Source: Pseudogracilibacillus sp037072025
GTDB taxonomy: Bacteria > Bacillota > Bacilli > Bacillales > Amphibacillaceae
Direction of reading: 5' to 3'
NCBI RefSeq assembly: GCF_037072025.1
Contig: NZ_JAXHDD010000007.1
Coordinates: 1 to 64,000, forward strand
Length of the DNA: 64,000 nt
Every line of letters begins with the position of its first letter. Within the stretch, counting starts at the first letter, position 1. Positions 7,793 to 18,022 of this stretch are shown here, piece after piece. Below the pieces are notes generated by a model. It saw nothing but the letters and a program-made list of their open reading frames with translations, did no database searches and was not told the DNA's origin. The position numbers and the translations under genes were made by a program.

Positions 7793-9778
7793 ATGGCAGA
7801 AAGGTTTGAACTAGTTTCATCTTATGAGCCACGCGGAGATCAACCAAAAGCAATTGAAAAGCTGGTTGAACAAGTAAAAGAAGGAAATAACCATTTAACA
7901 TTACTTGGTGCAACAGGAACAGGTAAAACATTTACGATATCAAATGTTATTAAGAAGATAAATCGTCCAACATTAGTTATTGCACATAATAAAACGTTAG
8001 CTGGTCAATTATATAGTGAATTTAAAGAGTTTTTTCCTAACAATGCTGTAGAGTATTTTGTTAGTTATTATGATTATTATCAGCCAGAAGCATATGTTCC
8101 TTCTACTGATACATTTATTGAAAAAGATGCGAGCATTAACGATGAAATAGATAAACTGAGGCACTCGGCAACATCAGCTTTGTTTGAAAGACGAGATGTA
8201 TTAATTGTTGCGAGTGTATCTTGTATTTATGGGTTAGGTTCTCCAGAAGAATATAAAAGCCAGGTTCTTTCCATTCGGATGGGGATGGAAATTGAACGTG
8301 ATCAATTATTGCGGAAACTCGTAGACATTCAATATGCGCGCAATGATATTGATTTTAAACGGGGTACATTCCGTGTTCGGGGTGACTCTGTGGAGATTAT
8401 TCCAGCCTCAAAGGAGGAACACTGTATCCGGATTGAATTTTTTGGGGATGAAATTGACCGAATTAGGGAGGTAGATGCATTAACAGGAGAAATTATCGGT
8501 GATCGTGAACATGTAGCTATTTTCCCTGCTTCTCACTTCGTTACTGGTGAAGATAAGATGAAAATTGCAATCAATAGTATTCAAGAAGAGTTAAAGGAAA
8601 GGTTAGCAGAATTAAAAGCAGATAATCGTTTGTTAGAGGCGCAACGTTTGGAACAGCGAACGAATTACGATCTTGAAATGATGCGTGAAATGGGATTTTG
8701 TTCAGGCATTGAGAACTACTCCCGACATATTACATTAAGGGAGCCAGGTTCTACACCATATACATTGCTCGACTTCTTTCCGGACGATTACCTTGTAGTA
8801 ATCGATGAGTCTCATGCTACATTACCACAAATTCGGGGAATGTACAACGGAGATAAAGCAAGAAAACAAATGCTTGTTGATCATGGATTTAGATTACCGT
8901 CTGCACTCGATAACCGCCCGCTTAAATTTGAAGAGTTTGAAAAGAAAACTGGACAAAAGGTGTATGTTTCTGCAACCCCTGGTCCATATGAAATGGAACA
9001 TACGAAAGAAATAGTCGAGCAAATTATTCGACCGACCGGGTTATTAGATCCGAAAATCGACGTTCGACCAATTGAAGGTCAAATTGATGATCTCATTGGA
9101 GAAATTAATCAACGAATTGAGCGAGATGAACGAGTATTAATAACAACTTTAACAAAACGAATGGCAGAAGATTTAACGGACTACTTAAAAGAACTTAATT
9201 TAAAAGTAGCATACTTGCATTCCGAAGTTAAAACACTCGAGCGCATCGAAATTATCCGCGATTTACGTGTAAGGAAATATGATGTAATAGTTGGAATTAA
9301 CTTGCTTAGAGAAGGGCTGGACATCCCGGAGGTTTCGCTTGTAGCAATTTTAGATGCGGATAAGGAAGGCTTCCTTCGTTCGGAACGTTCCCTAATTCAA
9401 ACGTCTGGACGGGCAGCGCGTAACGAAAATGGTCAAGTAATTATGTATGCAGACAATATAACAAAATCAATGCAAGTGGCAATAGATGAGACGAATCGTC
9501 GTCGTAAAATTCAAGAGGAATTTAACAAAAAGCACGGAATTACACCGAAAACCGTTAAGAAAGAAGTTCGTGATTTAATACGAGCAACCCATGTTGCGGA
9601 AGATGAAGAAGTATATACAGATCAAGGTTTAGCGGAAGTTATAAACATGCCGAAAAAAGATCGGGAAAAAGTGGTCGAACAGATGGAAAAAGAAATGCGA
9701 GAAGCGGCAAAAGAGCTTAATTTTGAACGAGCAACTGAACTTCGTGATATCATTTTTGAACTTAAAGTAGAAGGCTAA
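7793..9778 (+). CDS. uvrB: Excinuclease ABC subunit B
   Basis: A 661-residue protein, the normal UvrB length. Walker A GATGTGKT is at residues 39-46, the DNA-probing beta-hairpin tyrosines are in YYDYYQPEAY, helicase motif VI is QTSGRAARN, and a C-terminal UVR domain (about 625-660) contacts UvrC. UvrB verifies damage after loading by UvrA in nucleotide excision repair. It is the first gene of a uvrB-uvrA operon behind a LexA-like box, with ribosome site TTGGAG. Confidence 0.98.
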   Translation: MAERFELVSSYEPRGDQPKAIEKLVEQVKEGNNHLTLLGATGTGKTFTISNVIKKINRPTLVIAHNKTLAGQLYSEFKEFFPNNAVEYFVSYYDYYQPEAYVPSTDTFIEKDASINDEIDKLRHSATSALFERRDVLIVASVSCIYGLGSPEEYKSQVLSIRMGMEIERDQLLRKLVDIQYARNDIDFKRGTFRVRGDSVEIIPASKEEHCIRIEFFGDEIDRIREVDALTGEIIGDREHVAIFPASHFVTGEDKMKIAINSIQEELKERLAELKADNRLLEAQRLEQRTNYDLEMMREMGFCSGIENYSRHITLREPGSTPYTLLDFFPDDYLVVIDESHATLPQIRGMYNGDKARKQMLVDHGFRLPSALDNRPLKFEEFEKKTGQKVYVSATPGPYEMEHTKEIVEQIIRPTGLLDPKIDVRPIEGQIDDLIGEINQRIERDERVLITTLTKRMAEDLTDYLKELNLKVAYLHSEVKTLERIEIIRDLRVRKYDVIVGINLLREGLDIPEVSLVAILDADKEGFLRSERSLIQTSGRAARNENGQVIMYADNITKSMQVAIDETNRRRKIQEEFNKKHGITPKTVKKEVRDLIRATHVAEDEEVYTDQGLAEVINMPKKDREKVVEQMEKEMREAAKELNFERATELRDIIFELKVEG

Positions 9779-9803
9779 TAGGTTGGAAGGATGAAAGCAA
9801 ATC

Positions 9804-12674
9804 ATGCCTGGAAAAAAAATAAAAATTCGTGGCGCAAGAGCCCATAATTTAAAAAATATTGATATTGATATACCAAAAAACAAATTAGTTGTAGTTACCG
9901 GATTATCAGGTTCAGGTAAATCATCGCTAGCCTTCGATACAATTTATGCAGAAGGTCAGCGTCGGTATGTAGAATCATTATCTGCCTACGCAAGGCAATT
10001 TTTGGGGCAGATGGATAAGCCGGATGTTGATACGATTGAAGGGTTATCTCCGGCGATCTCTATCGACCAGAAGACAACAAGTAAAAATCCGCGTTCGACT
10101 GTTGCGACAGTAACAGAAATTTATGATTATTTACGGTTATTGTACGCGCGTGTTGGTCGCCCTGTTTGTCCAATTCATGGTATCGAAATTTCCTCACAAA
10201 CTGTTCAACAAATGGTTGATCAAGTGATGGGCTATTCGGAGCGGACGCGGATTCAAATTCTTGCTCCAGTTGTATCCGGAAGAAAAGGTGAGCATGTAAA
10301 ATTGCTCGAAAACCTACAGCAAGAAGGTTACGTACGTATCCGAGTAGATGGTGAGATGCGTGAAGTAACAGAAGAAATCAAACTTGATAAAAATAAAAAA
10401 CATTCCATCGAAGTTGTTGTTGACCGAATTATTTTAAAAGATGGTGTGGAAGGCCGTTTAACAGACTCTCTAGAAACGGCACTCCCATTGGGTGAAGGAC
10501 GAGTCATTATTGATATTATTGGGGAAGAAGAAATTGTCATGAACGAAAGTCATGCATGTCCAGCGTGTGGTTTTTCAATTGATGAACTAGAACCACGACT
10601 GTTTTCATTCAACGCTCCATATGGCGCATGTCCGACATGTGATGGACTTGGGACGAATTTAGAAGTCGATCTCGATCTTGTTATTCCGGATTGGACATTA
10701 TCATTAAACGAAGGGGCAATTGAGGCTTGGGAGCCAATTAGTTCTCAGTACTATCCGCAATTACTAAAAAGTGTTTGTAATCATTATGGAATTGATATGG
10801 ATATTCCCGTAAAAGATATACCGAAAAAACAGATGGATAAAATTTTATACGGTAGTGGCCGCGAATATATTACGTTTCATTATGTCAGTGATTTCGGCAG
10901 AGAAAGGAATAATCGAATTCAGTTTGAAGGAGTTGTTGGAAATATTGCTCGCCGTTATCGGGAAACCTCCTCTGATTTTACACGTGAGTCATTGGAAAAA
11001 TATATGGCAGAAAATGCTTGTCCTACTTGTGATGGGTATCGCTTAAATACAGAAGCGCTTGCTGTCTTTGTTGCTGATAAACATATTGGACAAGTCACAG
11101 AATTATCGATAAAAGAAGCCTATGAGTTTTTCCAAATGCTTGAATTAAATGAAAAAGATGCTCAAATTGCAAAAATGGTCTTAAAAGAAATTAATGACCG
11201 ACTACTATTCTTGATGAATGTTGGCCTCAATTATTTAACGATGGCTCGCTCTTCCGGAACATTATCTGGTGGAGAAGCACAGCGAATTCGTCTTGCCACA
11301 CAAATTGGTTCTGCTTTAACAGGAGTTTTATATGTACTAGATGAGCCATCAATAGGGTTGCATCAACGTGATAATGATCGTTTAATCCAGACTATGCAAC
11401 ATATGCGTGATTTAGATAATACGTTAATTGTCGTCGAACATGATGAAGATACAATGCTTGCTGCGGACTGGATTGTCGATATCGGCCCTGGTGCTGGTGA
11501 TCATGGTGGCGAAATTGTAGCGAATGGTACGCCAAAAAGTATTATGAAAAATTCAAAATCATTAACCGGAAAATATTTGTCTGGAAAAGAATTTATTGCA
11601 CTTCCGACTGAGCGGCGTCCGCTTGATGATCGATACATTGAAGTTTTCGGTGCCGAAGAAAATAATTTAAAAAATGTCGATGTTCGATTTCCGATCGGTG
11701 TGATGACCGTTGTAACAGGCGTTTCTGGTTCAGGAAAAAGTACACTCGTCAACGAGATTCTGTATAAGTCTTTGGCAAAATATTTATATAAAGGTAAACA
11801 TCGTCCAGGTATACATGAAAAAATAAATGGGTTAGAGTTTATTGATAAAGTGATCGATATTAACCAAGCGCCGATAGGTAGAACACCACGTTCTAATCCT
11901 GCAACATACACAGGAGTGTTCGATGACATTCGAGATGTTTTTGCGCAAACAAATGAAGCGAAAATTCGTGGTTATCAAAAAGGGCGATTTAGCTTTAACG
12001 TAAAAGGTGGACGTTGTGAAGCATGTCGTGGGGATGGAATTTTAAAAATTGAAATGCATTTTTTACCAGATGTCTATGTTCCTTGTGAAGTTTGTGAAGG
12101 TAAAAGGTATAACCGTGAAACATTAGAGATTAAATTTAAAGGGAAAAATATTGCTGAAGTATTAGATATGCGAGTAGAAGAAGCAGTGGATTTTTTCAGT
12201 AATATTCCGAAAATAAAAAGAAAGTTGCAGACTGTATTTGATGTCGGGTTAGGCTATATCAAACTAGGTCAACCTGCTACGACGCTATCTGGCGGTGAAG
12301 CCCAACGTGTAAAACTCGCGAGCGAACTTCATAAACGTTCGAATGGCAAAACAGTCTATATTTTAGATGAACCGACAACTGGACTACATGCTGATGATAT
12401 TAAACGTCTTTTGGCTGTGTTGCAGCGCCTTGTTGATAATGGTGATACGGTAATTATTATTGAACATAATTTAGATGTGATTAAAACTGCTGACCATATT
12501 ATCGATCTCGGTCCTGAAGGTGGAGATGGTGGAGGACAAATCATTGCTACTGGAACACCTGAAGAAATTACAGAAGTAGAAGAATCATTCACTGGTCAGT
12601 ATTTAAAACAAATAATTGAACGTGATTGCGATAGAATGGAAGCAACTATTAAAGAAAAAATAAAGAAAGCTTAA
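9804..12674 (+). CDS. uvrA: Excinuclease ABC subunit A
   Basis: A 956-residue double-ABC protein that recognises DNA damage and loads UvrB. The first Walker A is GLSGSGKSS (33-41) and the second is GVSGSGKST. Both signatures are LSGGEAQR. Zinc-finger cysteines are seen in CPACGF/CPTCDG and CEACRGDG/CEVCEGKR. It starts 25 bp after uvrB with GGAAGG as ribosome site and ends at a terminator, so the SOS operon is probably just uvrBA. Confidence 0.98.
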   Translation: MPGKKIKIRGARAHNLKNIDIDIPKNKLVVVTGLSGSGKSSLAFDTIYAEGQRRYVESLSAYARQFLGQMDKPDVDTIEGLSPAISIDQKTTSKNPRSTVATVTEIYDYLRLLYARVGRPVCPIHGIEISSQTVQQMVDQVMGYSERTRIQILAPVVSGRKGEHVKLLENLQQEGYVRIRVDGEMREVTEEIKLDKNKKHSIEVVVDRIILKDGVEGRLTDSLETALPLGEGRVIIDIIGEEEIVMNESHACPACGFSIDELEPRLFSFNAPYGACPTCDGLGTNLEVDLDLVIPDWTLSLNEGAIEAWEPISSQYYPQLLKSVCNHYGIDMDIPVKDIPKKQMDKILYGSGREYITFHYVSDFGRERNNRIQFEGVVGNIARRYRETSSDFTRESLEKYMAENACPTCDGYRLNTEALAVFVADKHIGQVTELSIKEAYEFFQMLELNEKDAQIAKMVLKEINDRLLFLMNVGLNYLTMARSSGTLSGGEAQRIRLATQIGSALTGVLYVLDEPSIGLHQRDNDRLIQTMQHMRDLDNTLIVVEHDEDTMLAADWIVDIGPGAGDHGGEIVANGTPKSIMKNSKSLTGKYLSGKEFIALPTERRPLDDRYIEVFGAEENNLKNVDVRFPIGVMTVVTGVSGSGKSTLVNEILYKSLAKYLYKGKHRPGIHEKINGLEFIDKVIDINQAPIGRTPRSNPATYTGVFDDIRDVFAQTNEAKIRGYQKGRFSFNVKGGRCEACRGDGILKIEMHFLPDVYVPCEVCEGKRYNRETLEIKFKGKNIAEVLDMRVEEAVDFFSNIPKIKRKLQTVFDVGLGYIKLGQPATTLSGGEAQRVKLASELHKRSNGKTVYILDEPTTGLHADDIKRLLAVLQRLVDNGDTVIIIEHNLDVIKTADHIIDLGPEGGDGGGQIIATGTPEEITEVEESFTGQYLKQIIERDCDRMEATIKEKIKKA

Positions 12675-12682
12675 GTAAGAAG

Positions 12683-12710
12683 AGGTTACCGAAATTCAGG
12701 TAGCCTTTTT
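12683..12710 (+). terminator. uvrBA terminator
   Basis: AGGTTACC (12683-12690) pairs with GGTAGCCT (12699-12706) with one G-T wobble, followed by a T run. Confidence 0.8.
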
Positions 12711-12725
12711 AATTATTTGTAATGA

Positions 12726-12805
12726 ATTAGCTCAAATCGAGGTAGGAGTTGCTCAAGTTGAAAGTTGCTTAAAGGTTGAATTACTCAAGCTAAGTGAAAC
12801 CGAGC
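12726..12805. repeat. Short-period intergenic tandem repeat (TTGCTCAAGTT type)
   Basis: Degenerate copies with core GCTCAAGTT recur at roughly 16-20 bp intervals between uvrA and yojF. The same core builds the 20-bp repeats at 62656-62770. No ribosome site or protein signal is seen. Confidence 0.65.
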
Positions 12806-12912
12806 ATAGTTGAAATTGTGTTTTATATCACAAAATGTTCAATCATAAATTTTGACGTCTGTTCACTTTATTTGTAAGCTAAAAAGAGGATGAATAGAGG
12901 AGGTCTTTGTGC

Positions 12913-13257
12913 ATGGAAGCTATTATAATAGAGAAAGTACAAAAAGAACTTAATCAATTAAAAAACAAGCCAATATATATTCATTTAGAAACAACAAATG
13001 GTGCATACGCAAGTCATTTTGGAAATAAAGGAGTTAATGTTGGTGCCTACATTCGTAATGCGCAAATTACGTTTACAGAAGCAGTTATTAAAGGTGATAT
13101 TGGACACCGAGTTGGTCTGAAAACAGAACTCGGATGGGTTTATGCAGAGGGGTTAATGGATTATGAAATATACGAAGATAAATTACTTTTAGCAGGTCAT
13201 GATCCTGAAGGAAGATTAATGGTCGCTTTACAACTAAGTGAAACGCCGTTTAAATAA
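12913..13257 (+). CDS. yojF: YojF-family (DUF1806) protein
   Basis: A 114-residue soluble protein of the DUF1806/YojF family, whose molecular role is not known to me. It is placed directly before bshB2 (20 bp gap), as in B. subtilis yojF-yojG, so a role linked to bacillithiol synthesis is inferred from context. The ATG at 12913 lies 8 nt after the strong AGAGGAGGT; an in-frame TTG two codons upstream is too close to that site. Confidence 0.85.
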   Translation: MEAIIIEKVQKELNQLKNKPIYIHLETTNGAYASHFGNKGVNVGAYIRNAQITFTEAVIKGDIGHRVGLKTELGWVYAEGLMDYEIYEDKLLLAGHDPEGRLMVALQLSETPFK

Positions 13258-13277
13258 ATAATAAATGAGGGAATAAA

Positions 13278-13955
13278 ATGGAGAATCAGAAACATGTCGT
13301 AATTATTTATCCGCATCCTGATGATGAATCGTTTGGCGCTGCAGGAACTATATATCAGTTTCGGAAACAAGGTGTTCCTGTTACGTATTTATGTGGAACC
13401 TTAGGTGAAATGGGAAGGAATATGGGAACACCTCCATTTGCGAATCGAGAAACTTTGTCTAAAATTCGTGAAAAAGAACTAAAAGAAGCATGTAAGTTTT
13501 TAGGTATTGACTATCGTTTGTTAAGGTATAGGGATAAAACGATTGAGTTTGAGAATAAAACAAAGGTAGCAAAACATATTAAAGAAGTTTTAGAAGATAT
13601 TGAGCCAACACTTGTTATTACGCATTATCCAGAACATGGCATTCATCCAGATCATAACGCCCTTGGAGAGGCAACGATTGAAGCGGTACGCCTGATGGAT
13701 GCAGAGAAGCGTCCAACAGTATGGGCATCAGCAATTACGCCTGATTTTGAGCGAGTACTTGGTGAACCGGATGTTGTCATACCAGTGGAAGATGAGCGTT
13801 TTGATTTTAAATTAGAAGCGATTATGAAACATAAATCACAAGCTGAAGGTATGTTGAAAAAAATGCAAGATATGCCGGATGAAATGAAAATATATATAGA
13901 AGGCTTAAAAGAACGACTAGGAAAAGAGCGCTTTTTTATTTGGAAGTTTGATTGA
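13278..13955 (+). CDS. bshB2: Bacillithiol biosynthesis deacetylase BshB2
   Basis: A 225-residue LmbE-like zinc deacetylase. The HPDDE metal motif is at residues 13-17 and a second histidine cluster is in HYPEHGIHPDHN. BshB enzymes remove the acetyl group from GlcNAc-malate to give GlcN-malate, the second step of bacillithiol synthesis in the cytoplasm. Pairing with yojF points to the BshB2 (YojG) branch rather than BshB1. Confidence 0.88.
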   Translation: MENQKHVVIIYPHPDDESFGAAGTIYQFRKQGVPVTYLCGTLGEMGRNMGTPPFANRETLSKIREKELKEACKFLGIDYRLLRYRDKTIEFENKTKVAKHIKEVLEDIEPTLVITHYPEHGIHPDHNALGEATIEAVRLMDAEKRPTVWASAITPDFERVLGEPDVVIPVEDERFDFKLEAIMKHKSQAEGMLKKMQDMPDEMKIYIEGLKERLGKERFFIWKFD

Positions 13956-14003
13956 TCGCAAATTAGATACACCAATAAAAAATACAAAAGAGGAGTTATT
14001 ATT

Positions 14004-14375
14004 ATGATGCGAATTTTTCTTGGTTGGTTTACCTCGGTCTTTTTAAATGCAATAGCTTTAATAGCGGTAGCGCAGCTGTTTGAATCTTTCTATATAAAAG
14101 ATTTTCAAACGGCATTAATTGCAAGTATCGTCTTATCAATTTTAAATTTTATTGTCAGACCGATTTTAATTGTTCTAACATTACCAATAACTATTATGAC
14201 GTTTGGTTTTTTCATCCTCATAATTAATGCTATTACCTTAATGATTACACAAAATTTGATGGGAGAAGCGTTTATTATTGATGGATTTGGTGTAGCATTT
14301 TTAGCTTCAATATTAATTTCGTTAATTACTATTTTTCTGCAGAAGTTGATAGGGGATACAGTAAAACAATCATAA
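14004..14375 (+). CDS. yvlD: YvlD-like phage-holin-4 family membrane protein
   Basis: A 123-residue, very hydrophobic protein with about four membrane segments, matching the YvlD / Phage_holin_4_2 family. In B. subtilis yvlD also sits between uvrA and hprK, where the yvlABCD genes are linked to the cell-envelope response; only this last member is present here. The ribosome site is GAGGAG. The function is unknown. Confidence 0.82.
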   Translation: MMRIFLGWFTSVFLNAIALIAVAQLFESFYIKDFQTALIASIVLSILNFIVRPILIVLTLPITIMTFGFFILIINAITLMITQNLMGEAFIIDGFGVAFLASILISLITIFLQKLIGDTVKQS

Positions 14376-14423
14376 CAGCCTTGGGATGGGAAGGAGGGAG
14401 ATCTTTTTTCCATCTTTTTTATT

Positions 14424-14484
14424 AAGGAGATGTTCAAAAGATTCAGCAAACGTCTAAGCAATTATTTCCAGTTGGACATCTCCT
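14424..14484. repeat. Long-loop inverted repeat before hprK
   Basis: GGAGATGTTCAA (14426-14437) and TTGGACATCTCC (14472-14483) pair with one wobble around a 34-nt loop. There is no T tail, so a plain terminator is doubtful. The 360-base gap holding it (14376-14735) shows no gene. Confidence 0.55.
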
Positions 14485-14735
14485 CAAATTTAGCTACTTC
14501 GACTGTTACGTACATCATCATAAAAAACCCGTCCATCAAAAATATTTTTTAATGAGAAGAACGAAAATCCAGAGTCATTATATCCGACCTTGGTCTATTC
14601 AATCCAGTACATAAAGGAAATGGATGGAAAAGTTATTAATAGATAATTTCTTATATAAACGGTAAAATTAAGGATGAACTATTTTTTTCTTATCATATTA
14701 TAAAACAATGCAGCTTATCTAGGGGGGAACATAGG

Positions 14736-15671
14736 ATGCGAGTTGTGCGAACCAAAGATTTGTTAGATAATTTTAATTTAACATTGGTAGCAGGAGAAGA
14801 TGGAATTCATCGAGAAATTACCTCTAACGACATATCAAGACCCGCATTTGAAATGACCGGTTTTTTTGAATATTACCCGAAAGAACGAATTCAAATTATT
14901 GGCAAAACAGAGATGAATTATTTTCTAAACTTATCGGAAGAGGAACAACGAGATCGGGCAGAACGGCTTTGTACAGATATTACCCCTGGAATTGTTGTAT
15001 CTAATTGGATGGATATACCTGATGTATTAATGGTAGCTGCCAATGATGCAGGTGTTCCAATACTAAAATCACCCCGAACGACAAATAGGGTAATTGTTCG
15101 GATTACGAATTATTTAGGAGCAAAATTTGCACCTTCTACAGCGTTACACGGTGTTTTAGTTGATATTTATGGAGTCGGTGTTCTAATAATGGGACAAAGT
15201 GGTGTAGGTAAAAGTGAAACCGCACTTGAATTAGTAAAAAGAGGTCACCGATTAGTAGCAGATGATAGTGTGGAAATAAGACAAGAAGATTACGATACAT
15301 TAATTGGAAATGCACCGCCTTTAATTGAACATCTTCTTGAAATACGCGGTCTAGGCATTTTGAATATTATGACATTATTTGGTGCGGGAGCGGTAAAAAG
15401 TTATAAACGAATTTCATACATTGTTCAGTTGGAATTATGGGATGACAAAAAGCAATATGAACGCCTGGGAATTGAGGAAGAAACGATGAAAATTATGGAT
15501 GTCCGGATCCCAAAGGCAATCATTCCGGTACGTCCAGGTAGAAATTTAGCAGTCATTATTGAAGTTGCTGCAATGAATTTTCGCTTAAAGCGAATGGGAG
15601 TGAACGCAGCGGAAGACTTTTCAGATCAGTTGGCAACGATGATTCAACAGAATAATGAGAATAATTATTAA
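14736..15671 (+). CDS. hprK: HPr kinase/phosphorylase
   Basis: A 311-residue bifunctional enzyme, the normal length. His138 lies before the P-loop GQSGVGKS (153-160), and the HprK signature EIRGLGILNI is at 202-211. It phosphorylates, and reverses phosphorylation of, the regulatory serine of HPr and Crh, setting CcpA-dependent catabolite repression. It heads the hprK-lgt-ppaX-yvoF cluster; PpaX in this cluster removes the pyrophosphate made by the phosphorolysis reaction. A strong AGGGGGG precedes the ATG. Confidence 0.97.
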   Translation: MRVVRTKDLLDNFNLTLVAGEDGIHREITSNDISRPAFEMTGFFEYYPKERIQIIGKTEMNYFLNLSEEEQRDRAERLCTDITPGIVVSNWMDIPDVLMVAANDAGVPILKSPRTTNRVIVRITNYLGAKFAPSTALHGVLVDIYGVGVLIMGQSGVGKSETALELVKRGHRLVADDSVEIRQEDYDTLIGNAPPLIEHLLEIRGLGILNIMTLFGAGAVKSYKRISYIVQLELWDDKKQYERLGIEEETMKIMDVRIPKAIIPVRPGRNLAVIIEVAAMNFRLKRMGVNAAEDFSDQLATMIQQNNENNY

Positions 15672-15727
15672 AAAGTTCGAGTATAATTATAAAATTTAAA
15701 TTGTAAACTCGATCAGGAGTGATTTAT

Positions 15728-16555
15728 TTGACTTGTGAAGCTGAAGCATTAAATCGTGTATTTCTCCAAGTTGGTCCTATCTCCATCTATTGGTATGGTG
15801 TCATTATTGCATCAGGACTTTTTCTTGGACTATATTTAGCGACAAAAGAAGCAGATCGGCTCGGTCTGAAAAAAGATTTAATTACAGATTTAATTGTGTT
15901 TGCTGCACCGATTGCGATTATTTTTGCTCGTATTTATTATGTTATTTTTGAATGGGAAAATTACCGCGGTGCTTCTTTTATATCTTTAATTGCTGTTTGG
16001 GAAGGCGGAATTGCAATCCACGGTGCGCTAATTGGGGCTGTTTTGACAGCAATTGTTTATGCACGTGTTAAAGACGTTTCTTTTTGGCAACTGGCTGATA
16101 TTGTTGCACCGAGCTTAATATTAGGGCAAGCTATTGGACGCTGGGGTAACTTTATGAATCAGGAAGCGCATGGTGGTCCGATTTCTGAAGCGGCTTATCA
16201 AAACTTTCATCAATATTTACCGGACTTTATTATGAATCAAATGTGTATCAATGGAGTTTTATATCATCCGACGTTTTTATACGAATCTTTCTGGAATATT
16301 TTAGTGTTTATCGGGTTACTTTTACTTAGAAAATATAATCCGCTTCGTGGAGAAATATTCTTAAGTTACATAATTATGTATTCGATTGGTCGTATTTTTA
16401 TCGAAGGAATGCGAACAGACAGTTTGTTTTTAGGACCAATTAAACAAGCACAATTGTTCTCATTATTACTAATTATTGGAGCAATTATTTTAATAATTTA
16501 TCGAAGAAAATCAGATAAAGTTGATAGAAAATATGATGGGGCAAAGGTGAAATAA
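15728..16555 (+). CDS. lgt: Prolipoprotein diacylglyceryl transferase
   Basis: About 275 residues with seven membrane segments. The Lgt motifs are GGIAIHGALIG and RWGNFMNQEAHGG. The enzyme adds diacylglycerol to the lipobox cysteine of preprolipoproteins; clients in this window include the SCO1-like protein, RbsB and one YusW protein. A GTG at 15719 lies within the AGGAG site, so the TTG at 15728 (MTCEAEALNR) is the better start. Confidence 0.95.
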   Translation: MTCEAEALNRVFLQVGPISIYWYGVIIASGLFLGLYLATKEADRLGLKKDLITDLIVFAAPIAIIFARIYYVIFEWENYRGASFISLIAVWEGGIAIHGALIGAVLTAIVYARVKDVSFWQLADIVAPSLILGQAIGRWGNFMNQEAHGGPISEAAYQNFHQYLPDFIMNQMCINGVLYHPTFLYESFWNILVFIGLLLLRKYNPLRGEIFLSYIIMYSIGRIFIEGMRTDSLFLGPIKQAQLFSLLLIIGAIILIIYRRKSDKVDRKYDGAKVK

Positions 16556-16680
16556 TTGCAAGAAGGTTTTATATTTGCATAATGTATAAAGCCTTCTCTC
16601 TAGAGTATTACTATGGTAATCATTTTATTGTGGTACTGGTTAAATCCGAATAGAAGATCAAAGGAGTAGAGAAGTTACTT

Positions 16681-17316
16681 ATGAGCATTGAAACAATTTT
16701 ATTTGATTTGGACGGAACATTGATTGACACAAATGAATTAATTCATCAGTCCTTTGAATATACATTCAATTATTATGGATATTCATTCACACGGGAGGAA
16801 ATATTACAATTTAATGGTCCGCCTCTTATTAAGACATTTACGGAAATAAATCCAGATCTAGCAGAAGAAATGATCGCAACTTACCGAAAACATAATTTAG
16901 AACATCATAATGATTATGTAAAGTTATTTCCAAATGTTAAGGAAACGTTAAAAGAATTGCATGAAGCTGGGAAACGTATGGGAATCGTTTCAGCCAAAAT
17001 GCGGCTGGGCGTAGAGTTGGGCTTGGAAGTAACTGGAATTAGGTCGTTTTTTGATACGGTTGTTGCTGTTGACGATGTTCAAAACCCGAAGCCCCATCCC
17101 GAACCTGTTTTAAGAGGAGCAAAAGCATTGGCAGCAGAACTTAGGTGCTCATTAATGGTTGGGGATAATTATCATGATATAGAGTCTGGTAAAAATGCAG
17201 GTGTAAAAACTGCTGGGGTAGCATGGAGCTTAAAGGGAAAAGAATATTTACAGAAATTTAATCCAACATATATGTTAGAAGATATACGAGACTTACTTCC
17301 AATTGTGGGAGGGTAA
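16681..17316 (+). CDS. ppaX: Pyrophosphatase PpaX (HAD family)
   Basis: A 211-residue HAD hydrolase with nucleophile motif FDLDGTLIDT (Asp9, Asp11) and acidic motif GDNYHDIESGKNAG. PpaX hydrolyses the pyrophosphate released when HprK dephosphorylates P-Ser-HPr by phosphorolysis. Its place in the hprK cluster, as in B. subtilis, supports the name over a generic phosphatase. Confidence 0.93.
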   Translation: MSIETILFDLDGTLIDTNELIHQSFEYTFNYYGYSFTREEILQFNGPPLIKTFTEINPDLAEEMIATYRKHNLEHHNDYVKLFPNVKETLKELHEAGKRMGIVSAKMRLGVELGLEVTGIRSFFDTVVAVDDVQNPKPHPEPVLRGAKALAAELRCSLMVGDNYHDIESGKNAGVKTAGVAWSLKGKEYLQKFNPTYMLEDIRDLLPIVGG

Positions 17317-17319
17317 AGG

Positions 17320-17832
17320 ATGCGAAAAACGGATAGATATAAAGTAAAAGATGCAAATTCATTGTGGAGAATTTATAAAACGGTACCTTTTTTGAAAGTG
17401 GTAAAAAACTTTATCGTCATTCAAATTGCCCGCTACACTCCGTTTTTAAGTGTAAAAAATTGGTTGTACCGTACATTTCTTAGAATGGATGTTGGAAAGC
17501 AAACTTCATTTGCCTTAATGGTGATGCCTGATATCATGTTTCCAGAGAGAATTAAAGTCGGAAATAACAGCATCATCGGATATAACACAACGTTGCTCGC
17601 TCATGAATATTTAATTGAAGAATACCGAATTGGTGATGTGATTATTGGAGATAACGTATTAGTAGGTGCCAATACTACGATTTTACCAGGAGTTACAATT
17701 GGAGATAATGCTGTTGTCTCAGCAGCCTCACTCGTACATAAAAATGTACCGCCAGGAGCTTTTGTAGGAGGCAACCCAATGAAAATAATTTATACAAAAG
17801 AAGAAATGGAAGCAAGGGCAGAGAAAAGCTAA
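17320..17832 (+). CDS. yvoF: YvoF-like hexapeptide-repeat O-acetyltransferase
   Basis: A 170-residue protein with left-handed beta-helix repeats of the form (I/V)G-x4 over about 85-150, ending in the typical GAFVGGNPMKII. It begins 3 bp after the ppaX stop with GGAGGG inside ppaX, so it is translationally coupled. The acceptor sugar is unknown. Confidence 0.88.
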   Translation: MRKTDRYKVKDANSLWRIYKTVPFLKVVKNFIVIQIARYTPFLSVKNWLYRTFLRMDVGKQTSFALMVMPDIMFPERIKVGNNSIIGYNTTLLAHEYLIEEYRIGDVIIGDNVLVGANTTILPGVTIGDNAVVSAASLVHKNVPPGAFVGGNPMKIIYTKEEMEARAEKS

Positions 17833-18022
17833 TGCGTCTAGCAAGGGAAAAATACAATAAAACTTGGATTATTTCAAACGTTATTTAATATACTAATAGT
17901 TTGTGCAATTGTGAGCATATAAATAGACGCACGGTTCACCTTCTTATAAGCTATAGGTAGAAATAGAAATTTAAGTATTGCTGGCATAAAATAAATTACA
18001 ACGATGGAAGGAAGGATCTTAC

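Noticed and set aside
14105..14461. 118-codon reverse frame opposite yvlD
   Set aside because: Mirror frame of a hydrophobic gene with strong forward start and neighbours.
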